DNA from: an uncultured Tessaracoccus sp.
GTDB taxonomy: Bacteria > Actinomycetota > Actinomycetes > Propionibacteriales > Propionibacteriaceae
Direction: 5' to 3'
DNA: 64,000 bases
NCBI RefSeq assembly: GCF_943914565.1
Contig: NZ_CALUCN010000002.1
Location: 124,001 to 188,000 of the forward strand
Below are positions 50,889 through 59,285 of this stretch, piece by piece (position 1 is the first letter of the stretch; each line of letters begins with the position of its first letter). A program made the translations under genes and the position numbers. Under the pieces are notes generated by a model. That model was not told the origin of the DNA, did no database searches, and was given only the letters and a program-made list of their open reading frames with translations.

Positions 50889-50906
50889 GGTGAACACTCG
50901 GTGAAC
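50889..50906 (-). promoter_or_regulatory. PHO-box-like direct repeat
   Basis: On the minus strand, GTTCACC-GAGT-GTTCACC: two exact GTTCACC units with an 11-bp period, the consensus for PhoP binding in Streptomyces. It lies 86-103 bp upstream of the secreted LPDTG protein and outside any gene, so phosphate-dependent control of that gene is plausible. Confidence 0.6.
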
Positions 50907-50925
50907 AGTTGGCGACGCGCCGGCG

Positions 50926-51738
50926 TCAGCGCCACCACTCGTCGAGGAGGGTGGCAGGGGTGCGGCGCTTGTGCCTGCTGCGCAGCCACTTCGCCTCGAT
51001 CGCCTCGGCGACGGCCGGGTCGACCGCGCGACCCTCGAGGAAGTCGTCGAGGTCGTCGTAGCGGATGCCCAGCTCGTCCTCGTCGGTGCGCAGCGGGCGC
51101 TCGTCGAGCAGGTCCGCCGTCGGCACCTTGCGCCACAGCCGCTCCGGGGCGCCGAGGTGCTGCAGCAGCGCCCGCAGTTGGCGCTTGTCGAGGCCGTAGA
51201 GGGGCAGGAGGTCGGCCCCGCCGTCGCCGAACTTCGTGAAGAAGCCGACGGTGGACTCGGCCGCCTGGTCGGTGCCGATCACGAGCAGGCCGTGGTCGCC
51301 CGCGATGGCGTACTGGGCGATCATGCGTTCGCGGGCCTTGACGTTGCCCTTGTTGAAGTCGGAGATGCGCTCGCCGAGCGCCGCCTCGTAGGCGGCCTGC
51401 ATGCCGTCGACCGCGGGCTTGATGTCGATGGTCACCTCGGTGCGCGCGGCGACGAAGTCCATCGCGGCGCGGGCGTCTGCCTCGTCGGCCTGTCGCCCGT
51501 GCGGCAGCCGGACCGCGACGAAGTCGGCGTCCGCGCCCATCCGCTCGACGGCGAGCTGCGCGAGGCGGCCGGCCAACGTCGAGTCCACGCCGCCGGAGAT
51601 GCCGAGCACGAAGCCGCGCGCGTGTGCGGCGGCCGCGTAGTCGACGAGGAACTGCACCCGCCGCTCCACCTCGTGGGCCGCGTCGATCTCGGGCTGGACG
51701 CCCATCTCCTCGATGATCCGTGCCTGGAGTTCCCTCAT
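50926..51738 (-). CDS. nadE: Ammonia-dependent NAD+ synthetase
   Basis: 270 residues, the short ammonia-using form without a glutaminase domain. PP-loop SGGVDST at 48-54; GTDQAAESTVGFFTKFGDGGADLLPL and KVPTADLLDERPLRTDEDELG are NadE signatures. Amidates NaAD to NAD+. Confidence 0.95.
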   Translation of the reverse strand: MRELQARIIEEMGVQPEIDAAHEVERRVQFLVDYAAAAHARGFVLGISGGVDSTLAGRLAQLAVERMGADADFVAVRLPHGRQADEADARAAMDFVAARTEVTIDIKPAVDGMQAAYEAALGERISDFNKGNVKARERMIAQYAIAGDHGLLVIGTDQAAESTVGFFTKFGDGGADLLPLYGLDKRQLRALLQHLGAPERLWRKVPTADLLDERPLRTDEDELGIRYDDLDDFLEGRAVDPAVAEAIEAKWLRSRHKRRTPATLLDEWWR

Positions 51739-51796
51739 GCCCGCCAGCCTACTGGGCGGGTCGCCCCGCCGTCGGGGCGCGCGCTATCGTCCCACC

Positions 51797-52309
51797 GTGC
51801 ACGACTGCTCGATCACCCCACTGGAGCCCGACCAGGCCCGTTCCGTCGCGCTGGCGCACGCCGTGATGCAGGCGACGACGTACGCGACGGCCGCCCACGG
51901 CGACTTCACCGCCGCCCTGTTCGACCGGATCGAGCAGCGCGTCGAGGAGCTCCTCGCGATGGACGTGTGCCTCGTGGCGCGCTCACCGAGGGGCAACGTC
52001 GTCGGGCTCGTGATGGTCGACGACGGGCCGGAGTGGTGGGAGCGCAAGGAGGACCCGGACTTCGTCTGGCCCGCGGTCACGCGCTACCTGAGCACGCTGT
52101 TCACCATGCCCGCGACGCACGGCACCGGGCTGGGCGACGACCTGCTCGAGCGGGCGCTGCCGGACGGGGAGCCCGCCTACCTGTGGACGATGCGCGACAA
52201 CCCACGCGCGATCGCGTTCTACCGCCGCCACGGCTTCACCGCCGACGGCTACACCAAGCGCACCACCGGCTGGGGCGACATGGACATGCTGCGCATGGTG
52301 CGCACCTGA
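51797..52309 (+). CDS. GNAT-family N-acetyltransferase
   Basis: 170 residues from a GTG at 51797. Acetyl-CoA loop GTGLGDDLL and the C-terminal NPRAIAFYRRHGFTADG are typical GNAT; TTGWGDMDMLRMVRT closes it. Substrate unknown. Divergent from nadE and ends four bases before the convergent thrC stop. Confidence 0.82.
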   Translation: MHDCSITPLEPDQARSVALAHAVMQATTYATAAHGDFTAALFDRIEQRVEELLAMDVCLVARSPRGNVVGLVMVDDGPEWWERKEDPDFVWPAVTRYLSTLFTMPATHGTGLGDDLLERALPDGEPAYLWTMRDNPRAIAFYRRHGFTADGYTKRTTGWGDMDMLRMVRT

Positions 52310-52313
52310 GCGG

Positions 52314-53747
52314 CTACGCCGTCGCGCCGGTCACCCGCTCGATGACCGCCCGGACCGCGTCGACGTCGGCCGGCACCTCCACGACGTGGCGCGGCCGCTC
52401 CTCGATCCCCACGAACCGCTCGGGCCGCTCGGGCGTCACGCCGACGGCCTCCTCGATCGTGTCCGCGAACTTCAGCGGCAGCGCCGTCTCGAGCACCGCC
52501 GGGACCGCGCCCTCGTCGACGAGCCCCCGGGCGACGTGCAGCGCGTCGGCGGTGTGCGGGTCGACGAGCCCGTCGCCGGCTTCGTGGAGCCGGCGGATCG
52601 TCGCGATCCGGTCAGTGTGCGTCGACGAGCCCGCGACGAAGCGGAAGCGGTCACGCAGCCCCAGGAAGGCCGGGTCGTCGGAGAGGTCGAACTCGCCGTC
52701 GGCGGCGAGCCGGTCCTCGAACAGCTCGCGCACGCGGGCGGCGTCGCGGCCCAGGAGGTCGAACACGAAGCGTTCGAGGTTGGAGGCCTTCGAGATGTCC
52801 ATCGACGGGGAGCTCGTCGTCCACGCCTCGTCGCGGGGGCGGTAGCGGCCGGTGGTGAAGAACTCCGCGAGCACGTCGTTCTCGTTGCAGGCGAGCACGA
52901 GCTGCACGATCGGCAGCCCCATCTCGCGCGCGACGTGGCCGGCGGCGATGTTGCCGAAGTTGCCCGTCGGCACCGTGAACGCGACGCGCGCGGCGGGGCC
53001 CTCCTCGTCGGTGATCCGGAGCCAGGCGGCGAAGTAGTAGACGACCTGCGCCATGAGGCGCGCCCAGTTGATCGAGTTGACCGCGCCCAGGCGGTGGCGG
53101 GCCTTGAAGTCGGCGTCGGCGTTGATCGCCTTCACGATGTCCTGGCAGGCGTCGAAGTCGCCCTGCACGGCGATGTTGCAGATCGACGGGTCGTCGAGCG
53201 CGTACATCTGCGCCTGCTGGAACGGCGACATCCGACCCGCCGGCGACAGCATGAACACCCTGACACCCGGCTGCCCGAGCATCGCGTGCTCCGCGGCGGA
53301 GCCGGTGTCGCCCGAGGTGGCGCCCAGGATGTTCAGCGCTTCGCCACGACGGCCGAGCTCGTGAGCGAACAGCTCGCCCAGCAGTTGCATCGCCATGTCC
53401 TTGAACGCGGCCGTGGGGCCGCCGGAGAGGTGGACGAGCCACGTGCCGTCGGAGAGCCGCTCGACCGGGGCGACGTCGCGGTCCGGGAAGCGGTCGGCAC
53501 CGTAGGCGCGCTCGCAGATGCCGCGCAGGTCGCTCTCGGGGATGTCGTCGACGAAGAGCCCCACGATCTCCGTCGCGAGCGCGGCGTAGCCCTCGCGGGC
53601 CAGCAGCCCGCTCCAACGCTCGAGGTCGGCCGCGTCCACCGTCGGGTAGTGCTCGGGGAGGTAGAGGCCGCGGTCGGGCGCGAGCCCCTCCAGGAGGATG
53701 TCGGTGAACGAGGCGGGGCCGGCGCCGCGGGTCGATACGTACTGCAC
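52314..53747 (-). CDS. thrC: Threonine synthase
   Basis: 477 residues, the long class I type with N-terminal STRGAGPASFTDILLEGLAPDRGLYLP. PLP lysine Lys116 in GGPTAAFKDMAMQ; ATSGDTGSAA and PTGNFGNIAAG are cofactor-binding loops. Turns O-phosphohomoserine into threonine. Nine bases downstream of the mannosyltransferase gene. Confidence 0.95.
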   Translation of the reverse strand: MQYVSTRGAGPASFTDILLEGLAPDRGLYLPEHYPTVDAADLERWSGLLAREGYAALATEIVGLFVDDIPESDLRGICERAYGADRFPDRDVAPVERLSDGTWLVHLSGGPTAAFKDMAMQLLGELFAHELGRRGEALNILGATSGDTGSAAEHAMLGQPGVRVFMLSPAGRMSPFQQAQMYALDDPSICNIAVQGDFDACQDIVKAINADADFKARHRLGAVNSINWARLMAQVVYYFAAWLRITDEEGPAARVAFTVPTGNFGNIAAGHVAREMGLPIVQLVLACNENDVLAEFFTTGRYRPRDEAWTTSSPSMDISKASNLERFVFDLLGRDAARVRELFEDRLAADGEFDLSDDPAFLGLRDRFRFVAGSSTHTDRIATIRRLHEAGDGLVDPHTADALHVARGLVDEGAVPAVLETALPLKFADTIEEAVGVTPERPERFVGIEERPRHVVEVPADVDAVRAVIERVTGATA

Positions 53748-53756
53748 GCGGCAATC

Positions 53757-55157
53757 CTATGCCAGCGCCGACGGGGGCCCGGCCGACCGTGTCCGCCCAC
53801 CGGTGCTGCTCCACCACCAGGCGAGCCCCGCGAGCGGGACCGCGACGACGCCCATCGCGACGTACGGCGGGATCGCATCCTGCAAGGGCGGGAGCGCGGT
53901 GAAGGCGAGCAGCAGCCCCCACCACGCGTAGCGCCACCAGCGGCGCGCGTCGACGAACGCGAAGAACGGGATCACCCAGGTGACGTACCAGGGCTGCAGC
54001 GCGGGCCCCACGAACCCGAACGCCAGCAGCGACAGCACGAGGAACAGCCACGGCTTGCCGGCGCGGTCGCCGCGCGGGCCGATCCACACGAGCAGCGCCC
54101 CGATCACGAGCACGACGAGCAGCATCGAGCAGGCGGTGACGACGGTGTTCACCACCGCGTCGGGCGCGAGCTCGTGGTAGCGGCCGAACGACGCGATCCA
54201 CGACATGGGCGCGTTGCTCGAGGCGCCGATGGGGTTGCCGGCCCGAGCGCCGCGCCAGCCGAGGCCGAGCCCGGAGCCGAAGCTCCACGCGAGGAACGTC
54301 ACGATCGTCGCGAGCCCCGGCACGACGGCGGTCCAGCCGAGCCGCGCCCAGCCGCGGCGGTGGCCGTCGAGGCGCACCTGCCACGCGACGGCGACGAGGC
54401 CGAGGCCCGCGAGCGCGGCCGACTGCTTGATGCCGGTGGCCGTGCCGAGCGCGACGCCACCGAGCACGAGCGCGGCGACCCCCCGTCGCTGCACGAGCAC
54501 GAGCGCCACCGCGACGAACGCCACCATCACGGCGTCGTTGTGGACGCCGCCGACCCACTGCACGAGCAGGACGGGGTTGGCGACGCCGAGCCACCACGCG
54601 GTGTGCCGGGGCACGCCCCGACGGCGGGCGAGGATCGCGACCATCCACGCCAGCAGTGCCATCGCGGCGACGTTCACGAGCCGGAGCCCGACGATCATGC
54701 CGAGCACGTGCGGGGACCACAGCGCGTCGACGCCCTCGAACACGAGGAGCGCGAAGCCGGGGTACACCGACGTGGTCTGGTGCCAGTGGATGCCGACGAG
54801 CAACCCGACCGTGCCTGCCGCGCCCGACGTGACCTCGTAGGGGCTCAGCCCGTGGCCGAGCAGCCAGCCCTGCGCGACGTAAGAGTAGGCGTCGCGGGAG
54901 TGCATGGGCAGCGCGATCATGAGCGGCAGCGCCCAGAGCGCGCCGACGGTGAGGGGGCGACGGAAGCCCGGCCCCAACTGCCACCACGCGACGAGCGCGA
55001 CGAGGTGCGCGGGCAGCTGCACCGCGACGCGCCACCACGACGCGCGCGCCTCGAGCAGGCCCGGCGCGTCGAGCCACTGGACCGCGACGATCCAGGCCAG
55101 CGCGCACATGCCTGCGAGGGCCCACGCCCAGGGGCGACGGCTGGTGCGATCCGGCAT
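53757..55157 (-). CDS. GT-C polyprenol-phosphomannose-dependent mannosyltransferase-like protein
   Basis: 466 residues from the ATG at 55157, about 12 membrane segments. The loop after the first helices reads SRDAYSYVAQGWLLGHGLSPYEV, with the acidic residue and SPY seen in MptA/MptB-type enzymes, and NPVLLVQWVGGVHNDAVMV later. MptB-like proteins extend alpha-1,6-mannan of lipoglycans using polyprenol-phosphate mannose. The start is uncertain. Confidence 0.75.
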   Translation of the reverse strand: MPDRTSRRPWAWALAGMCALAWIVAVQWLDAPGLLEARASWWRVAVQLPAHLVALVAWWQLGPGFRRPLTVGALWALPLMIALPMHSRDAYSYVAQGWLLGHGLSPYEVTSGAAGTVGLLVGIHWHQTTSVYPGFALLVFEGVDALWSPHVLGMIVGLRLVNVAAMALLAWMVAILARRRGVPRHTAWWLGVANPVLLVQWVGGVHNDAVMVAFVAVALVLVQRRGVAALVLGGVALGTATGIKQSAALAGLGLVAVAWQVRLDGHRRGWARLGWTAVVPGLATIVTFLAWSFGSGLGLGWRGARAGNPIGASSNAPMSWIASFGRYHELAPDAVVNTVVTACSMLLVVLVIGALLVWIGPRGDRAGKPWLFLVLSLLAFGFVGPALQPWYVTWVIPFFAFVDARRWWRYAWWGLLLAFTALPPLQDAIPPYVAMGVVAVPLAGLAWWWSSTGGRTRSAGPPSALA

Positions 55158-55257
55158 GACGAGACCTGTTCCGGGGGCAGTGCTGACCTGACGAGCATAG
55201 CCGCCGACCACCCGGCACGTCCGACCAGGCACCGCGCGGGCGGATAGGGTGGCTCCC

Positions 55258-55758
55258 ATGCTGCGCAAGACCGTCCGTGGCGTCCAGCACGTCGCGCTGC
55301 TCCTCGCCCGCATCGTCGTGGGCGTCGTCCTCGTCGCCCGCGGGTGGCACCGGTGGATGGACGCCGGGATCGACGCCCAGGCGGCCGTGCTCGCCGCCGA
55401 GGGCCTGCCCGCGCCCGACCTGTTGGCCTGGGCAGTGACCATCTTCGAGCTCGCCGGTGGGGTGCTGCTCGTCTTCGGGCTGGCCACGCCGGTCGTCGGG
55501 CTGGGGATGGTGGTGCTCTACTCAGGTGTCGCGCTGCTGCGGCACCCCGACGCGCTGCTCGCCCACGAGGCAGGCATGGAGTACCCGCTGGTCCAGGCCG
55601 CCGTCGGGCTGGTGTTCCTGGCGTTCGGGTCGGGCAAGCTGGGTGCGGACGCGCTGTTCTTCCCCGCGAAGCCGGCCGCCGAGCCGGTGGCGCAGGAACG
55701 CCCCGCGCCCCCGCCGCCCCGGGAGCAGACGCTGTATTCACAGGAAACGCACAGCTGA
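55258..55758 (+). CDS. DoxX family membrane protein
   Basis: 166 residues from the ATG at 55258, six bases after AGGGTGG. Four membrane helices (LLLARIVVGVVLVARG, LAWAVTIFELAGGVLLVFG, PVVGLGMVVLYSGVALL, LVQAAVGLVFLAFGSGKLG) and a short Pro-rich tail. DoxX-type proteins occur with thiol and redox systems. Two-component genes follow 40 bp later. Confidence 0.85.
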   Translation: MLRKTVRGVQHVALLLARIVVGVVLVARGWHRWMDAGIDAQAAVLAAEGLPAPDLLAWAVTIFELAGGVLLVFGLATPVVGLGMVVLYSGVALLRHPDALLAHEAGMEYPLVQAAVGLVFLAFGSGKLGADALFFPAKPAAEPVAQERPAPPPPREQTLYSQETHS

Positions 55759-55798
55759 TTGACGGGTGGCTCATCGCCTGACGTGGGATGGTTGGGGC

Positions 55799-56521
55799 AT
55801 GACGAGCGAACCCCTCCAGCGTCCCGACGGCACCCCGATCCGGGTGCTCGCCGTCGACGACGAACCCAGCCTCACCGAGCTGCTCGCGATGGCGATGCGC
55901 TACGAAGGGTGGGACGTCACGACCGCGGCGACGGGGCGCGAGGCCGTGCGGGAGGCGCGGCGGGTGGAGCCGGACGTGATCGTGCTCGACGTGATGCTGC
56001 CCGACTTCGACGGGCTCGAGGTGCTGCGCCGGATCCGCGCGGACCAGCCGGACGTGCCGGTGATCTTCCTCACCGCCCGCGACGCGGTGCCCGACCGGAT
56101 CGCGGGCCTCACCGCCGGCGGCGACGACTACGTGACCAAGCCGTTCTCCGTCGAGGAGCTCATCGCGCGGCTGCGCGGGCTGCTGCGCCGCACGGGCGCG
56201 ACGAGCGTCGACCCGACCACCCAGCTCGTCGTCGGTGACCTGGTGCTCGACGAGGACTCGCACGAGGTGACGCGCGCCGGGGACGCGATCTCGCTCACGG
56301 CGACGGAGTTCGAGCTGCTGCGCTACCTCATGCGCAACCCGAGGCGCGTGCTGAGCAAGGCACAGATCCTGGACCGGGTGTGGAGCTACGACTTCGGCGG
56401 GCAGGCCAACGTCGTCGAGCTCTACATCTCCTACCTGCGCAAGAAGATCGACGCCGGCCGCGAGCCCATGATCCACACCATGCGCGGCGCCGGCTACGTG
56501 TTGAAGCCGGCCGGGGCATGA
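55799..56521 (+). CDS. OmpR/PhoB-family response regulator
   Basis: 240 residues. Receiver with acidic pocket Asp20-Asp21, phospho-acceptor Asp64 in VLDVMLPD, and KPFSVEELIARLRGLLRR; then a winged-helix output domain (TATEFELLRYLMRNPRRVLSKAQILDRVW and YISYLRKKID). Layout like TrcR/CseB regulators. Partner kinase overlaps the stop (ATGA). Signal not evident. Confidence 0.93.
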   Translation: MTSEPLQRPDGTPIRVLAVDDEPSLTELLAMAMRYEGWDVTTAATGREAVREARRVEPDVIVLDVMLPDFDGLEVLRRIRADQPDVPVIFLTARDAVPDRIAGLTAGGDDYVTKPFSVEELIARLRGLLRRTGATSVDPTTQLVVGDLVLDEDSHEVTRAGDAISLTATEFELLRYLMRNPRRVLSKAQILDRVWSYDFGGQANVVELYISYLRKKIDAGREPMIHTMRGAGYVLKPAGA

Positions 56522-57933
56522 GCGTCGCACCCACCCCCGACGAGGCCCGCCCGGCCGGGCGGTGGCGCGCCCGGGGCACGCTAACCGGGCAGGTGCAGCT
56601 GCGCGTGGCGATCGCGGTGGCCGCGATGGCCGTGCTGCTGTCGCTCATCACCATCGTCGTCGCCCAGAACCTGCTCGTCTCGCAGCTCGACTCCGACATC
56701 GACGCGATCCCGGTGTTCGCGCAGGGCGACACGCCCAACCTCCGCCGGCCGGGCGTGCCGCGCGGCACCGTCATCGCGGGGCGCCACGAGGGCACGGTGT
56801 TCGCGAGCGTGGCGGGCGCGGGCGACGTGAGCGACGTCGACGAGGGCCTGAACCAGCTGCTCGCCCTCGAGCCGGGGCGCGCCACGATCGAGCTGCCGCA
56901 GCTCGGCCGCTACCGCGTGCACGTGGTGGAGCGCGCCGGGTCGACGCTCGCGGTCGGGCTGCCGACGCGCGGCGTCGACGAGACGATGATCTGGCTCTCG
57001 CTCTCCGCGCTCGCGATCACCGCCGTCGCGGTGACGGCGACGGTGCTCGTCACGCAGCGCCTCATCACGCGGGCGACGAGGCCCCTGGCCGCGCTGGGCG
57101 AGACGGCGCGCACCGTGTCGTCCCTGCCGCTCGAGCAGGGCCCGGTGGCGGTGCCGCGCCACGACGTCTCGGGGCTGCCGGAGGAGCACGAGGTCGCGAC
57201 GGTGGGCCGGGCGTTCAACCAGATGCTGGACCACGTCGAGGGGGCGCTGCTGGCCCGGGAACGCTCGGAGCAGACGCTGCGCCGCTTCGTCGCCGACGCG
57301 TCGCACGAGCTGCGCAACCCGCTCGCGGCGATCACCGGCTACTCCGAGCTCGTCGAGCAGCACGCCCGGGGGCTCGAGGGTGACACGGCGTTCGCGCTCG
57401 GGCGGATCTCGGCGGAGTCCCAGCGGATGCGCAAGCTCGTCGAGGACATGATGATGCTGGCGCGCCTCGACGCGCACCAGCAGGCCGCACCCGAGCCGGT
57501 CGACGCCACCGAAGCGGTGCTCAACGCGGTCTCGGACGCCAGGGCCGCGGCGCCGTCGCACGTGTGGCGGCTGGTGCTGCCCGACGAGCCCGTGACGGTG
57601 CTCGCGGGCCGCGACCAGCTGCAGCAGGTGCTCGTGAACCTCCTCGGCAACGCCCGCACCCACACCCCGCCCGGCACCCACGTCGAGACCGCGCTGAGCC
57701 CCGACGGGGTCATCACCGTCACCGACGACGGCCCCGGCATCCCGGAGGACGTGCTGCCGCGCGTGTTCGAGCGGTTCAGCCGCGCCGACGACGCCCGCAG
57801 CCACGGCGAACAGCACTCGACGGGGCTCGGCCTCGCGATCGTCCGCGCCCAGGTGGAGAGCTTCGGCGGCGAGGTCTGGGTCGAGTCCCGGCCCGGCTGC
57901 ACCCGCTTCGGGGTCCGGCTCCGGCTCGCGTGA
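56518..57933 (+). CDS. Sensor histidine kinase
   Basis: 471 residues. Transmembrane helix near 30-55, an extracytoplasmic sensor of about 110 residues, a second helix near 158-180, HAMP linker, dimerisation domain with His263 in VADASHELRNPL, and ATPase boxes N (NLLGNARTH), G1 (DDGPGIP) and G2 (STGLGLAIV). Pairs with the upstream regulator. Ends 11 bp from the convergent deoC. Confidence 0.93.
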   Translation: MSVAPTPDEARPAGRWRARGTLTGQVQLRVAIAVAAMAVLLSLITIVVAQNLLVSQLDSDIDAIPVFAQGDTPNLRRPGVPRGTVIAGRHEGTVFASVAGAGDVSDVDEGLNQLLALEPGRATIELPQLGRYRVHVVERAGSTLAVGLPTRGVDETMIWLSLSALAITAVAVTATVLVTQRLITRATRPLAALGETARTVSSLPLEQGPVAVPRHDVSGLPEEHEVATVGRAFNQMLDHVEGALLARERSEQTLRRFVADASHELRNPLAAITGYSELVEQHARGLEGDTAFALGRISAESQRMRKLVEDMMMLARLDAHQQAAPEPVDATEAVLNAVSDARAAAPSHVWRLVLPDEPVTVLAGRDQLQQVLVNLLGNARTHTPPGTHVETALSPDGVITVTDDGPGIPEDVLPRVFERFSRADDARSHGEQHSTGLGLAIVRAQVESFGGEVWVESRPGCTRFGVRLRLA

Positions 57934-57944
57934 ACCGCCGGCGC

Positions 57945-58598
57945 TCAGTGGGCGCCGTCGAGGACGGCGCGGGAGCCGGAGAGGCCGAGCCGCGTCGCGC
58001 CGGCCTCGACCATGGCCCGGGCGGTGTCCCAGTCGCGGATGCCGCCGGAGGCCTTGACGCCGAGGCGGTCGCCGACGGTCTCACGCATGAGCCGCACCGC
58101 GTCGACGCTGGCGCCGCCGGCCGGGTGGAACCCGGTGGAGGTCTTGACGAAGTCGGCACCCGCCGCCTCGGCCGCGCGGCAGGCGGCGACGATCTCGTCG
58201 TCGGTGAGGGCGGCGGACTCGATGATGACCTTCAGCACGCCGGGCGTGGCCTCGCGCACGGCGCGGATCTCGGCCTCGACGGCGTCGGCGCGGCCCTCCT
58301 TGAGGAGGCCGACGTTGATGACCATGTCGACCTCGTCGGCGCCGTGCTCGCACGCCTCGCGCGCCTCGAAGGCCTTGGCGGCGGCGGTGTGGTTGCCGGA
58401 GGGAAAGCCGACGACGGTGGCGACGAGCACGTCGCCCGTGTCCACCTCGAGGGGCAGCATGGAGGGCGAGACGCACACCGAGTAGGTGCGAAGCGTCCTC
58501 GCCTCCTCGACGAGGGCAGCCACCTGCGCGTGCGTGGCGTCGGTCTTGAGCAGCGTGTGGTCGATGAGCCTGGCGAGTTCGCCGCGAGTGATCGTCAT
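57945..58598 (-). CDS. deoC: Deoxyribose-phosphate aldolase
   Basis: 217 residues. Schiff-base Lys152 in FVKTSTGF, Lys182 in GVKASGGIRD and Asp91 in DMVINVG complete the active site. Splits 2-deoxyribose 5-phosphate to glyceraldehyde 3-phosphate and acetaldehyde. Stands alone, without deoA/deoD nearby. Confidence 0.95.
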   Translation of the reverse strand: MTITRGELARLIDHTLLKTDATHAQVAALVEEARTLRTYSVCVSPSMLPLEVDTGDVLVATVVGFPSGNHTAAAKAFEAREACEHGADEVDMVINVGLLKEGRADAVEAEIRAVREATPGVLKVIIESAALTDDEIVAACRAAEAAGADFVKTSTGFHPAGGASVDAVRLMRETVGDRLGVKASGGIRDWDTARAMVEAGATRLGLSGSRAVLDGAH

Positions 58599-58696
58599 GC
58601 GGGAAGCCTACCGGCACCCCTCCTGCCCGGTCCGGCCACGGCCCCTGTCCGACGAGCACCGCGGCCCGCCAGCGCCGCATGCCCTAGGCTCGGACC

Positions 58697-59272
58697 ATGC
58701 TGCTCAGTGACCGAGACATCCTCCAGGGCATCGACGACGGCACGATCGGCCTCGACCCGTGGGAGCCGACGATGGTCCAGCCGGCCAGCGTCGACGTCCG
58801 GCTCGACCGTTCCTTCCGCGTGTTCGAGAACCACCGCTACCCGTCGATCGACCCGGCCGAGGAGCAGTCGGAGCTGACGCGCCTGCTGGAGGTCGCCGAG
58901 GACGAGCCGTTCGTGCTGCACCCGGGCGAGTTCGTGCTCGCCTCCACGCTCGAGCAGATCTCGGTGGGCCCGACGATCGCCGCGCGGCTCGAGGGGAAGT
59001 CCTCGCTCGGCAGGCTCGGACTCCTCACGCACTCCACCGCGGGCTTCATCGACCCCGGCTTCTCCGGGCACGTCACCCTCGAGCTGTCGAACATGGCGAC
59101 GCTGCCGGTCAAGCTCTGGCCGGGGATGAAGATCGGCCAGTGCTGCTTCTTCCAGCTCTCCAGCGAGGCGCTCCACCCGTACGGCTCGGCCGAGTACGGC
59201 AGCCGCTACCAGGGGCAGCGCGGGCCGACGCCGTCGCGCGCGCACCTCAACTTCCACCGCTCCAAGCTCTGA
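58697..59272 (+). CDS. dcd: dCTP deaminase (possibly bifunctional dCTP deaminase/dUTPase)
   Basis: 191 residues. VDVRLDRSFRVF, EGKSSLGRLGL, HSTAGFIDPGFSGHVTLEL are Dcd signatures. The homologue in Mycobacterium also hydrolyses dUTP; the C-terminal GSRYQGQRGPTPSR strap is similar, so a bifunctional enzyme is likely. Ends 13 bp from the convergent RDD-FHA gene. Confidence 0.93.
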   Translation: MLLSDRDILQGIDDGTIGLDPWEPTMVQPASVDVRLDRSFRVFENHRYPSIDPAEEQSELTRLLEVAEDEPFVLHPGEFVLASTLEQISVGPTIAARLEGKSSLGRLGLLTHSTAGFIDPGFSGHVTLELSNMATLPVKLWPGMKIGQCCFFQLSSEALHPYGSAEYGSRYQGQRGPTPSRAHLNFHRSKL

Positions 59273-59285
59273 GCGGCCCGCACCC

